From Acanthochlamys bracteata (Eukaryota; Streptophyta; Magnoliopsida; Pandanales; Velloziaceae), in the NCBI GenBank assembly GCA_019914995.1, contig CM034129.1:3361725-3425724 (forward strand): a DNA stretch of 64,000 bases. Direction: 5' to 3'. This document shows, one piece after another, positions 25,927 through 38,676 of the stretch. The notes beneath the pieces were generated by a model. It did no database searches and was not told where the DNA came from. It was given only the letters and a program-made list of their open reading frames with translations. Position 1 is the first letter of the stretch. Each line of letters starts with the position of its first letter. Made by a program: the position numbers and the translations under genes.

Positions 25927-28900
25927 ATGCCACCACCATCGCCGATTACGACGACCACTTCCGCCTCTGACATCGGAACAGCTCCCCCCCGTGATGCCGA
26001 GTCTCTCTTCAGGACCAAACCTATCTCCGAGATCCGGTCCGTCGAAGCCTCTGCTCGCTCCTCCGCATCCGCTCTCGCCGCGGATCTCCGCCGCCTTGTT
26101 GCTGGAAGCTATCGCGATCTCATCGATTCCGCGGACTCGATTCTTCTCATGTCTTCAATTTCTTCTTCAGTTCTCAACAATCTCTCTTCGATTTCGAACT
26201 CTCTGCAATCTCTTTCTCCTACTCCGACTCAGCAACAGCAGCAGCAATCGTTCTCCTCGCAACCTTCTTCGAAACTCTACTCGCTCGCCGCTCGTGTGAA
26301 ATACCTTGTTGACTCGCCGGAGAATATCTGGGGACGTCTCGATGATTCGATGCTTTTAGAAGCCGCGGGACGGTACCTTCGAGCTCGGCACGTTCACTCT
26401 ATTATCATCTCCCGGCCTGAATCAGTCAACCGATTTCCTCTTCTTCACCACCAGTGGCAGATTGTTGAAACGTTCAAGCCGCAGATCTATCAGAAAACGC
26501 GCGATCGATTGTTTTCTGACCGAAATTTGCAGGTATCAGCTTATGCCGATGCAATTGCTGCTGCCGCTATTATTGATAATCTATCTCCTCGGCAATCTCT
26601 AAGCCTTTTTCTTGATTCACGCCATAATTGGGTTTCCTGTCGACTCTTAGCGTCATCTGTGGAAGAGAACTCGTTTGCCACAGTTCTTGGTGATATTGCT
26701 AGGATAGTTAGGACTACTTTGGGGCAGGTAGGTGAGTTGTTTTTTCCAGCATTGAGTGAGAGGCCATTGTTTTACAAGACTGTGCTGGGAACACCGCCTG
26801 GGACGCAGCTGTTTGGTGGCATACCGGACCCAGAGGAAGAAGTTAAGCTTTGGAAGCTGTGGCACGAGAAGCTGGAATCGGCAATGGTGGAGCTCGAGCC
26901 TGAGTACATTGCAAGGACGTGCTCAGAATGGTTGAGAAGATGCTGTAATGAAGTGTTTGGGGCATTGCCTGGACAGCGGCGGTTGGTGGATTCATTTTCT
27001 AGCGGGGAGGGGCTGGTTACAGCAGAGAGGCTTGTGCGTGACATTTTGGATGGCAGAGATGGGTTGGAAGGAAGCTTGGAGCAGTGGTTGAAGAGTGTGT
27101 TTGGGTTGGAGATCGAGTCTCCTTGGAACCAGATCAGGGGTCTTATTTTGAAAGATGGAGAAGATATATTAGAGGACAGGTTGGAGGCCAACTTCTTGAT
27201 GAGGATGAAGGAGATTGTGGATTCTGGTTTTGATAACTTGAAGGGAGAGATCAATATCAAGGATTTGATTGAAGCAATTGTTGCAGGCCCGGATGGCAGC
27301 AATGATTTCCAAGCTTACTTGAAGAAACGTTCATTGGGTGGTGGCTTGTGGTTTTCTGATCCAAGTTTGAAAAAGACTGGGCCTTTGTATAGTTTGAAAC
27401 AAATGATTGATGAGAACGATATTCGTAGTTGCCTCAGCTCTTATCTTGGGCCAGAAGTCAGTCGAATTCGAGATGTAGTTGACAGTAAATGCAGGAGCAT
27501 TTTGGAAGATCTTCTGTCCTTCGTGGAGTCGTATAACTCCACTTCGAGGTTAAAGGAGTTAGCTCCATATATTCAAGATAAGTGCTATAACACCATTTCA
27601 AGCATACTGAAGGAACTAGAAGATGTTCTGGAGGGGCTGCAGCAATCTTTGCAAAGTAAAAAAGAGGAAACTAATGCTCAACCAGCACCTGTTATTGTGG
27701 AGAGAGCTTTATTTCTTGGCCGCCTCTTGTATGCATTGAGGAATCATTCAGATCAAATACCTCTGATACTTAGTTCTCCAAGACAGTGGGCCAAAGATGC
27801 AAATATAACAATGTTTGCACAATCATCGTTATCATCTCGACAAGTTAAGGGGTCCCTGAATTCCCCCATTTCCATCAGTCCTAGGAGACCCACGTTTGAT
27901 AGCCCGAGAAGCCCTGGACGACAGAATGTTGACACTCCCAGAAGGCAGACAATTCAGGCTGCTGCCAAGTTATTTCAAGCAGACAATAACACAAACCAGC
28001 GATTTTATGAGCTCAACAAGACTCTACAAGAATTCTGCATCAGAGCTCATAACTTATGGATACAATGGGTCTCTGATGAACTATCCATCATTCTATTGAA
28101 TGAGCTCAGGAGAGATGACAGGTTACTGTCATCAATTCCTTTGTGGGTATGTGACTTTGAATTCTGTGTACTTTGGACATCTCTCTGCATGCATCTCTTT
28201 GGCCCTCCATTTTTAACAACTCTTTGGTACAAAAAGAGGACATAGTAGGTTTAAAATAGAAATATCTTAGGAAAATGATGCAAACAGTACTTCTCTGAGA
28301 TTTTGTCTCTTCCTTTTGACTGTGATGAAGTGTGATAATCTTTTGATAATGGCCTTACTTTTGCCAGAAATCTACTAGCAATGCAGCATATATTCCAGAG
28401 TGTCTACTCTTTGAACAACAACATAAACCAAATTTCTTATTGTATCCGCATCATCTAAGAAAGGGAAACTGAAATGGTCTCAGCTACAACCCTTATTAAT
28501 AAAACTGTAGCTTTATTATATAAGTTAATATATGGTGGCTCTCTCTATATTTATATATAATACTTCTAACGATGCTAAAATTTTATGGTTTATAAACTAA
28601 CGATGATTTAGGATCATGTCTGGTGAATTTTCCTAAGTAATATATGTCAAGCTTTTCTTATGGACACCAAATAAGTTCTTTAAAATAGACAAAGTTGGTG
28701 AATAGATTATTCCCATACTCAACTAATTAAATGTCAAATCAAGTAAAGTAATTAGAGACAAATGTTCTTTGTTAAGAATTTGGAGATGCTGCTGCTTTTC
28801 TTAATCAGTGGTACCTGCTTTCTTAATGAGTTGTGGTGATGTTATATAGGGCTGTTTGGGTGAGCTGAAAATAAGAAGCTATTAAAATAAATAGCTTATT

Positions 28901-31899
28901 TCTGAAATAAATAGCAGCTTAGACTTATTCTAAATTAAAGAGCTTATTTCATAAATGTGTTTGGATAAAAATAGCTTATTTCTAAAAAATAAGCTGAGAA
29001 TGGTGTTTGAATGAAAAAATGCTTATAAGTTGAAGGAGAATATATATAACTCAAATGCTTTTCAATATATAATTGTTGAAATATGTTAAATTTGTGCGTC
29101 CCTTTTCATATATAATTTGATTTTTTTCACTTTAATATATATTTAGACATATTTAATTTTTTTAAAAATTTTAATTAAAATTAATATTTTTGTATTAATA
29201 TAAGGAGTTGAAAATATTTTTTCTCTAGGAAGCATGTTGTATGCAGTGAAAATGTATTTTTATGTATGATAAATGAAAAAAAAAACTATACTTAAAAAGT
29301 TACATGCTTTTGGCTTTAGTATCAGTAAAGAACAAGTGGGTTCTTAGGCTTGTATTCAATTACTTGATCTGTAGAATTTAGTTGCTGATTTCTAGAACAT
29401 TCAACTATTTGTTATCCTGTTTGTGAATATTTAATCATAATCTTTTGTTCAATGAAATTAGATTTATAAGTATGACAAATGTTATGATATACTTTGTTGT
29501 AGGGTTGGGAAGTAACAGAGATAAAACAAGAGTCCACTGATGAGACTGCAGAAATGCAAGTACATCTTCCTTCCATGCCTTCACTTTATGTTACTTCCTT
29601 CCTTTATCAAGCATGTGTTGAAATTCATAAAGTTGGTGGTCATGTCCTTGATAGAATTATTCTTCAAAATTTTGCATGGACGCTATTGCAAAAGGTATGT
29701 CTTTTCTCCCCTCTGTTTATGTAGGAATTATTTTCATAAAATATGCTATTCTGTTATTATGATGATTTTTGAAAGATCTACTGGGTGCTTCTTCGAATTT
29801 TCATCATTTTTTTGCTCCATTTCAAGATCGGGGTTTTTGGTTACCAATGCAGATTTCTAACTGTTTGTTTGCACTTTATGTGTTACAGGTTGTGAGTATC
29901 TATGAAAATTCATTTTCTACTGCTGAGGCAGGACAGCCTCGGATCTCTGACAAGGGGGTTCTGCAAGTTCTATTAGATCTACGTTTCACTGCAGATGTGC
30001 TTTCTGGGGGTAAAAGTTACACTGCTTCTGATAATTCTGAGACAACTGTGAAGGATCCATCAAAAATTAGTATGCTAAAGTCATCTTTAAGAAAACGCTC
30101 GTCAGACGTGCAGGCTGCCTCTTATAGTCCAGAAGCTGTAATGAGGTTAATTCATCAGCTGTCGCAAAGGCTGGACCCTATTGACTGGGCTACGTAAGTT
30201 GTTTATCAAATTGAGAGGATGCAGTACTTTCTTACTGCTACTATCAGCCACTACTTTAAGCCCCATTTAACTAACGAAGCTGCAGACGTGAAAATGCTTC
30301 TACAAAACTTTCAATCTTACACCTACTGTCTACAATGATCAGCTATGTACTATATGTATTCTATGAACCTTTATTTTCTGATTTGCAGATATGAGCCTTA
30401 CCTTTGGGAAAATGAGAAGCAGTCTTATAAGCGCCATTCCATCCTCTTTGGTTTCTTTGTTCAACTTAATGGGTTATATACTGGCACTGTCCAAAAATTA
30501 CCTACAAAGTCGAAAACAGACTACAATATCTTGAATTGTTCTACAGTTCCTCGATTCAAATACCTTCCAATCAGGTACTGTCCTCGTATATGAAGTTAAA
30601 CACTAGCTTTTACTATGTAGAACTTCAAAAATCTGATACCTTTGGCTTTGAAGCTTATCTACACATGAAGGAATATGGCAATTCAAGAATGCATCCCTAA
30701 CGAATTTCATTTGTTTATCTGGGTTGCAGTAGCATACATTTTTTTAATCACAAATATCAATTCGATGGTCAACGATTATAGCCATAATTACAGCCATTTC
30801 AAAATCAGAATCAGATCTGCATACTGTGAAATGTTCCCTTTTCTTTTTTTCTTAGAAAGTACTTGGATGTTTACCTGTCAAATGCTTGCTCATTTAAATA
30901 GTAAGCGCTTTGCTTGAATATTTTCTGCTTTATCTTGTGCATTTTCCAGCTTTTGACTTATCTAGGATTTTGCTTGTAAGTGCCACAAACGCAACTGATG
31001 TGTGAATATCACTTTTTATTTAGTGCTCCTGCCCTCTCTTCAAGAGGGCCACAAAAATCAGCTCTTCAAACTTCAGGCGGTGAGGCATCATCAAGGAACC
31101 CTTGGAACGCATATTCTAATGGAGAACAGTCTCCTAAACCAGATTTTGATGATTCAGTGGGCTTTGGGGTTGCAACACCATTGTTAAAGTCCTTCATGAC
31201 CCAGGTATTATTAGGGTATAGCAAATTTCTTTTTTTTCTTTTTGACTTTGAGAAAGTATACTGGAACACCGTTTTGTCTTCTACTTATGCATTTGTTTAC
31301 GTTCGAAATAGATCATGGTACATATGATTTACATGAGGGGGTGTGTGCATATGCGCATGTATGATGTGTCTGTGTGTTTATGCTCACAGAAATTATGCGA
31401 ATCGTGTTCTGGAGCAGTGAACTAGCTCATTCCTGATTTTGTATCGTTCATCAGAATGCTTGCAATTTATTGCTTAAACTAAGATATCCTGTAGAATATA
31501 TAAGTTCGAAAATTTGCTGATTCCCAATGAAGTCATGAGTGGAAAACCATGACTGTCCAATTGAGTTTTCTCTTGGATAATGGAAAACCATGAGTGCATA
31601 AGCTTGGTCTGAACTTTAGAATGTGGAAAATCTCATGCATTTTTGTGGTCTCAGCTTAAATATGCTTTGTGGAATTTGATTCATTTTTCAGTGAAACTTG
31701 TTTATGTTCGTTTCAGGTTGGCAGCAAGTTTGGTGAGGGCACATCCAGATTGGGGTGGTCTATGCTTGCTGATGGACAAGTCAGCAAGCTCAAGGACAGA
31801 TCAGCAGCTGCCATGTCTACATTTGGTGATATACTTCCTGTGCCAGCTGCTGGCTTTCTGTCATCTCTTACATCAGGAGCTCCCAGGCTTGATACTTGA
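25927..31899 (+). CDS. COG1: Conserved oligomeric Golgi complex subunit 1
   Basis: Subunit of the COG tethering complex, which captures retrograde vesicles at the Golgi and so keeps glycosyltransferases in place. It works on the cytosolic face of Golgi membranes with COG2-COG8. Exons: 25927-28146, 29503-29694, 29889-30193, 30389-30574, 31024-31204 and 31717-31899; 1088 aa, matching the usual plant length of just over 1000. The N-terminal Vps51/COG1-type region contains [20 protein letters not shown] and [20 protein letters not shown], followed by a long helical body. A Ser/Arg-Pro-rich spacer ([20 protein letters not shown]) interrupts it at about 640-680. It has no membrane segment. The end [21 protein letters not shown] is typical of plant COG1. 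The large first exon holds two thirds of the protein. The first intron (1356 bp) contains a MITE-like segment. An alternative ORF that reads through the first donor to 28245 is intron sequence. Confidence 0.93.
28850..29065. mobile_element. MITE-like segment in COG1 intron 1
   Basis: Starts GGGCTGTTTGGGTGAGCTGAA and has repeated AATAGCTTATTTC words in both orientations (for example AATAAATAGCTTATTTCTGAAATAAATAGC), as foldback MITEs do. The ends are not clean and no target duplication is certain. Confidence 0.4.
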
Positions 31900-33257
31900 T
31901 CCAGAATGTTTCTTGAATGGATTTGCTAATTCAAGGAAGTATACACACAAGCAGTGTAAGAAGCATATAACAACAAGCAGAAACCGCTGATCGGCCAATG
32001 GCTGTGTGGGACCACTATTCTTTAGTCGATTGTGGAAGGGAAAGAAATCAGAGATCTCCAGAGATGGTGAGTCTTAAGAATATGTCCTTTCACTCAATGG
32101 AATCTGGTATGTTCAACTACAGATTCTTGAATGGAGGAGGTGCTTACCTTTCAGAAATTGCGGGAATTTTATGTTGGTTTCTGGTACGGTTTAGGTTGCA
32201 GTGGATAAGGGAAGATATCTTGTATGAAATTCTTACAAGCAATTTTGTGATATTCGGTTCCAAGGATGCAGAGATCTTCTTGTATAGTGTGAAGAAAATG
32301 GATGCAATGTTGTTGTGTCCCAGGAACATGTTTGGAAATCTAACCTAGAAGAGTTGGATACATTTTTGCTTCTCTTGTGTAATCCAAGAAAGAACAAACA
32401 TTTATACACTTGCCCATAAGCTGTAATGAGAAGTTATTAGTAACATTTTGCCTATGGCTATGTCGTGTACAAGCATTTGTGAAATACAAACTGTTCAAGC
32501 TATATATAAGACTCGCCTTATAATTAAGTCTGGAATCTAACATTATAAAAGAGAAATTTCCTTTTGTTGTGATCTGGACTTGAGAATAATGATATTGCAG
32601 TGCTCTCTTACATGCCTGTGCAAATGGATAAAGAGCTTACAGACAAGGAGAAGCTGCCTGATCAAAAACTCCATATCCATGTTAACATTCTCTTGCTCAA
32701 GTACCTGTATGCTCTCTCTCCTTTGTCTTATCCAAATTCACTATCCTTTGTTAAGATGCCTTCTACATCATTATCTATGGAATTTCAATCTTTAGAGCAA
32801 TCAATAGGGCCATGTTGGAGATAAATCACTAACTTTTCCCAACACAATTCAACAGTTCAATCAATAGGGCCATGTTGGAGATAAAACACTAACTGTTCTC
32901 ACACTTGCCACAGTGAACGCAAACAGGCACAACAGGTAATAAGTTCCCAGTAAGAGATACCATGCTGAATTGCTTATTGTTTCAATATAAAGGAGAAACT
33001 GGCTAATGTTTATCATATAATAACAGGAAACTCTCATCTAGCGAAGAGGAGGCAACTTATGCTGCATGCCTTCATTGGCGCACCACCCCCCCAAAAAAAA
33101 AAAAGAACGAAAGAAAGAAAGAATCTTCAGACAATTTGTAATTGTCAGTATATCAACAAATGATACATTTTAAATTACAACATTTGCAAGGACCTTCATA
33201 ATATAACATAACAGATAACCGATTAACAGATTAAAGAAAGTAAAAACCCCACAATGC
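31900..33257. other. Convergent intergenic region between COG1 and the PP2A subunit
   Basis: Holds the 3' untranslated regions of two convergent genes. Open frames here (for example 31998-32348) have no family features. A 60-bp tandem duplication lies at 32798-32900, and a poly-A/AAAG run near 33092-33122. Confidence 0.55.
32798..32900. repeat. 60-bp tandem duplication
   Basis: CAATCAATAGGGCCATGTTGGAGATAAA begins at 32799 and again at 32859, an exact 60-bp offset, and is followed in both copies by a diverged CACTAACT. The second half of each unit is less conserved. Confidence 0.85.
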
Positions 33258-36200
33258 CTAGCTAACCAAAACCATATCATCTACTGTAGTCTTTTCTGCG
33301 ACCATGTCCTCCAGTCTCTTCCATGTCAGCTCCCGCTGCTCCTTCAAGGCTTTTGCCCTTTCTTCTTTCTCTATGTATTGTCGCTGACACTCTTCAAAGA
33401 GCTCACTGTCCATGTCAAGGAACATCTTGCGGATGTTAGATGTAAGGCCATGCACTGCCTGATTCCAATGGCCTTGTATATTCTTCTCCAATGCTTCAAA
33501 TATAATAGGGAAAATAACACTACGGTTCTGAGCAATTAAACCAACAACATGGTCATTGTTCCACAGAAATAAGGCTCGTTCAGCAACCTGCCAAGTCACT
33601 TTACTATTAGCACACAAAATAGAGAGAGAGAGAGAGAGAACAGAGAGAGACAACAGCACCATATGCTATCCAGTAGCGTGCTTATATTATAAAATAATAA
33701 ACTAAACAAGGACCCGAAAGTCTCTATACACTTGAGTTTCTCAAATGTAATTCCCTTGATCTTGCATAGATTATTACTATAAGCACAACATCCCAGAGTG
33801 CATAGATTATTACTACAACCACAATATCCTGGGGAAAGGATTATAGCATCTGACGTTATGAACATTGTCAAGGACCATAAAGCCTTGCATACTTTACATA
33901 TTCTAAATTTTTTTTGTAACTATTACATCAGATAGGTAGAAATTATGAACGATGAATTTGAGAGCCAAAACTGGCAAAGCAATCACTATCACTAAAAGGT
34001 CTTGCGAAGGTTTAATGGACACGAGATCAACTCACAAAGGAAGTAGAATTCAACTTTACCCAAGGACGTTACATCATACAGATTTCTCTGGTGGCTTTCC
34101 TAATGCTAGAACATAGATCATAGAATTGCTATATTCTTTGAAGCAAATATTATTTTCATAGAAACGGCGGTGCATGTGATATTTACAGCTTGAAAAGGTT
34201 GTAGCCTAGAGATCCCTTGGTTTAACAAAGCAGGCAGCATGGGAATGCAGAAGAATGATAACCAACAACCTAGACACTTGATAATTGCTAGATTGAGAAG
34301 TAAAAGTGTGACTCAGATCTTCAGTAGCCCTAGATCAACTACTAAGACTTCAAACTTCCTGTCTTGAACCTGGATGAACTAATCAAATGAAAGCTATGGT
34401 TTATGCATGGGTCAAACATTAAGGACTTGACAAATAATTGAAATGCAGTCGTAGAAACTTAAGCTGCAGGATTATAGTAACAACTCCACTTGCAAGTGAT
34501 AACCACCTTAAAAGTAAGAAATGCGGTATAATAGGAGGTAGAAGGATCCTTCAAGATGAGAGTATGGGGCAATCATTCATCTATCTAGAATCAAAATTTT
34601 GCTTATGTGGAATTGGCATTAGATTAGAGTATATGTCCTGAATCTAACAACATTCCAAGCACCAATAACAGCCTAAAGAGCGAGGTAAATTACCAACTGC
34701 AACTAGGCAATACTGTTGTGCCACCTACCACACCCTATTGGACATGACATACGTGCTCTATGAAAGGTGAAGGCTAGCAAAAAGGCAAAACAGTTAGCTT
34801 TTATGTGAACTTTGCAGTAAGCAATACAGAAAAGCTAATGTCCATGCATGCAGCTACCAAATACTTTATTCACCGATTGACATAGCTGGATCTGGCCTAT
34901 GTACTCAACAGAGGTTTCATAGGAAACTTCATCGAAGAGTGTTCTTTAAAGTTTTTATAAAGAATTAGATTTTACAGTTAAACTTCTAGAGTTACAACAA
35001 CATTCTTACTTCTTAAAATATACACTGCTATTTATATAATGCAATCAAGCTAAAGTTCCTGTTCAATGCACAACCCTATGAATATAGGCCTTATCCTAGT
35101 ATAGACAATAAACTATATTAAAAGAAACGGCTAGCTGATCCATAATACTATCAACCAACCCAACTTAGAAAACGAAACGTAGGTAAATACTAACGCAAAG
35201 ATTCTACATCTAATTACTTGTACTTTCCAATTATATCAATATGGTTTTGCTAGCTATTCCTGAAGATTATTCTCACGATCTCAACTATGTATAATAAAGA
35301 AATAACATTGCAAGAGCTTCAGGACACAACCTATAAAGATGATGGAAGGGAAGAAAGAAGAAGGGAACAACAAACCAAAATGCTAAAACAACTAATTTCT
35401 ACATTTTCAAGAAAAGAGCCGTCTGCAGAAAGAAAAAGCTTAATCTAGTGTAGTCGAATGAGTGGGTCCCTCAATTAAAACTTTTTGCAGGATCAAGCGT
35501 GAACTTCTTCTTGCAAAAAATAGGGTCCTTAGTTACATATACTCAGCATACTTCACTATACGTATGGAAAACTGATCGTGCAATATGTAAATTTAAGGAG
35601 AGGGATAGTGGGCAATTGTGCATGATGCGACAGTAATGGAATTGACTGAGAAAAATACAATGAAATCTATATAATACTTTTTGCACCATAGCATACATCA
35701 ATATCATGGCGATATCTTTCTTTCGGAATTTCGTGGCTTTCTTCCACAAATACTGCTACAAGTTAAATGACTTTCTTTATAAGACCCAATTCTGTACTAT
35801 TGATAACCACAAATATCTTTAATTCAATCTGGGAGGCGATAATAATGGAATTTTTTTGCATTTCATTTCTAAAAATGGTCTGCCAAAAAAGTTATTAGAT
35901 TTGCAATGGTGGTGTACCCCAATAAAAGCCAGGAAACCAGGTTATGTCACCACTAGTAGGTCATTAGCACTCGTGGAATAACAACATATGGATTGGACAT
36001 CTACCTTCGACTAATCGGCGTAGTGGTAGTATTGTTTTTTCCTTTCCTACAGGACTACGGTTCGAGTCTATGACACTCCTTTTTTTCTTTTTTACAAAGA
36101 AACTTTTCACGCCTGATTATGTTTTCTAAAATGTCAGGACTAGTTCCAAACCAGAAACCGCTTTGAAAATTAAGAAAGCCATGCCCCATAATGGGAGCGG

Positions 36201-38676
36201 ATGACTTCCAAAGGTAATAATTTAATCATTCCTGAAACTTTTAAATATTCTTGAGCATTCACAAATGGCAAGGTCAGAAATTAAGCTACCATCGACCATG
36301 TTGGGTCACTTCAACTTGCCAAGTCTATTAGGTTTAGTGAAAATGTGTTGTGTTTAAAAGTGTTTACATTGCTTGCGCTCTGTCTTGATTAGACATCCTA
36401 AATGGTCCTGGATATTAGGTTGTTTAAGTTCAAAACTGATACGAAGGGCTTAATATAAGCTAAATCAACAAAGAATCCCCAAATAAATTTGGTTAATCCC
36501 TATTCTCATGCCTAAAGGCCGCATTAACCATAAAATTTCATTTTTTCATACAGAATTGAGTAGGCTTATAAAATTTCATACAGAATTGAGTATGAAATTG
36601 AGTATGCTTATAAGATTTAATTTTTTCCCTCCGTTGGAATGAATGCTATTCAGCAAAAAATATGCAAGTTTTACACTGGAAAGGTGAAAGTTGTTAACTT
36701 CTAGCATAAAGTCATTGCTTTAACTCAATATTAACATAACAAGATAATACCAAAAGGTTGCCACAAAAAGACATGCACGTGATCGAGCCCTTTAACCATC
36801 TGGTGAAACGCAGTCCCATAAGGTTAATACTGAGAATCATGACTTGGCACACTGAAATATTCTTTAATATAAAAGAACTTTGTACATGATCTCTCAAGAC
36901 CTTCCATGCAAAGTAAAAGAGGTCCAACACTCCCCCTTCTATACATTACATTACAACATAAACCAACCAGGTCTAAGATAAATCCCTTGATGTTTCCTTA
37001 CAACACAGACACAAGTATCCATCTACAATGTGCACTGACCATAGTAATTTTGATGACCATCAAGTATCAAAGTAATTCATAATTACACGTGGTTTCCAAG
37101 TTAATACATATTTTATTTATTGCTTTCCAAACAAGGGTAGGAATCCGCAGAATATTAGCATGCTTTTCTGGCAAGCAAAAGGGCAAATACAACTGCTATA
37201 TGTCAGCACACAAGGAATTTACGTAGGTCCAAAAAGACACATTTTTACAAAAACTAAAATGCTGTAACTCCTCCTTAGAACAAAGCTTCCAAGTTTGCTT
37301 CACTCTACTCTTCATATCCCATGTGTGAGCATAATTGAACAAAACCTTAAGCAAAGGTACGCAAAAGCAAATACCTCCATGCATAATGTCCTTTAATTAC
37401 TAAATTAGTTAAAGGCAACTCCAAACAAGACAATCAAGAAAAGGATGATAACTAGGAGCACCGAGCTAACCTGGAAGTGAGAGCTGTTGAGACATCGAGC
37501 GATCTGTTTAAACAGTGGGACCATGCAACGCTGGAACTCTGCAGGCTGTGTGGCCTCGAGAACCTCCTCGAGTTCCCCAAGGAACAATACCTCCTTCTGG
37601 CAGTTGGTGACAGGCCAGTACTTAAGCAGACCCCTAATAACTGGGTCGGCAAGCTTGTAATCCTTCTCTACAAACTGCGTAATACAGTATGACAGTTGCT
37701 GGTGGTACATGCCAACTGACTTAGGCTTATGCAGCGGTATCAATGCACGAACAAGAAAAAGCTTGTGCTCTTCCTTCATAGGCAAAGCAAATCCATTAAT
37801 AATACTACCCAATATCTCCAACAGCTCACCTATCCCTGCATGCCTCTCAGTCTCAAATATAAACCCGTAGAACACATTGTTAATCGCTTTACGAATGAAG
37901 GGACGATGAACCATAAACTTCCCATAGATCCTATGAAGAATCGTCTTCAAATACTCTCTCTCCCTAGGATCCTCAGTATCAAAAAGATCAAGCAACCGGA
38001 GCACAAACGCATGATCAAGATACCGTTTTGCGATCTTAGTATCAGTATCGGATGAGATCACATACCGTAGAAGCAATTCATACACAATTTGAAGGTGAGG
38101 CCATGTAGGATCAAGGTAAGGCTCTTCCTCTTCAGGATCGGCAGCAGCGACAGCATCCGCAGTCGAAGTGTTCTCATAGGCTGCAGGTGGGAGGCAACGG
38201 AAGATGTTAGCACTAACTGTACGGATCAATTCCTCCTGCGCAGCTTCAGGAAGACGTCCAGGGCCAGACTGGATAAAATCTACAAGTTCTAACAGGGTCT
38301 GGCGTTTGAATTCCTTCTCGCGGGCTTGTCGAAGAGTGTTGGAGAAATCATAGACCGCAGAGCAAAGCTGGAGCTTGCGGATGAACAGAGCAAAACGTTC
38401 ATGAGCAGGAACGTCACGGAAGAGAGGGAGAGCTTCGAGCGGACCTGGAGGGGGTGGTCCAGCGAGATTAGTGGGGCCCGAAGGAGGGTTATTATTGTTG
38501 TCGGCATGATTGGTGTTGGGTGCTACTGCTGTTGAAGAACGAGAAGCGTGGTTGAGAGAAACGGGAGTAACAGTGTAGGCAGAAGAGAACACCGCAGGCT
38601 CGTTGGGATCGTGCTTCGAAGAAGGTTTTTGGCTGCTGCTGCTGCGGCTACCGCGCTTGATTATCTTGTGGAACAT
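33258..38676 (-). CDS. PP2A regulatory subunit B-prime (B56 family)
   Basis: B56 subunits direct the protein phosphatase 2A catalytic/scaffold dimer to its substrates. Plant members act in brassinosteroid, stress and cell-division signalling. Two coding exons (minus): 37471-38676 and 33258-33587, 511 aa, with a 3883-bp intron. A two-exon layout like this is common for plant B-prime genes. The start is taken at [11 protein letters not shown] because plant family members begin MF-K-I. An in-frame upstream ATG at 38745 would add 23 residues without a motif. The N-terminal 90 residues are low complexity (Ser, Asn, Pro). The HEAT-like B56 core starts near [20 protein letters not shown] and includes RREFLKT-like [39 protein letters not shown] and NIQGHWN. 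The C-terminus is a charged helix ([21 protein letters not shown]). Which subclass it belongs to needs a tree. Confidence 0.93.
33620..33639. repeat. AG dinucleotide microsatellite
   Basis: (AG)10 in the PP2A subunit intron, about 30 bp from the acceptor of the second exon. On the transcribed strand it is a CT tract and may add to the polypyrimidine signal. Confidence 0.9.
36008..36094 (+). mobile_element. Possible tRNA-derived SINE fragment
   Basis: Contains an A-box-like TCGGCGTAGTGGTAGT and, about 46 bp on, a perfect B-box match GGTTCGAGTC. It is followed closely by a T-rich end (CCTTTTTTTCTTTTTT). The order and spacing suit a short plant SINE better than a tRNA, since no acceptor stem or anticodon arm can be drawn. 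It lies in the long PP2A subunit intron. No target duplication is certain. Confidence 0.4.

Noticed and set aside
26772..27302. 176-codon minus-strand frame in COG1 exon 1
   Set aside because: Shadow of the COG1 coding strand, with no motif of its own.
31998..32348. 116-codon frame just after COG1
   Set aside because: Lies in the expected 3' untranslated region and has no family features.
36008..36080. tRNA gene
   Set aside because: The A- and B-box-like words are there, but no 7-bp acceptor stem, anticodon arm or proper spacing can be drawn. A SINE is more likely.
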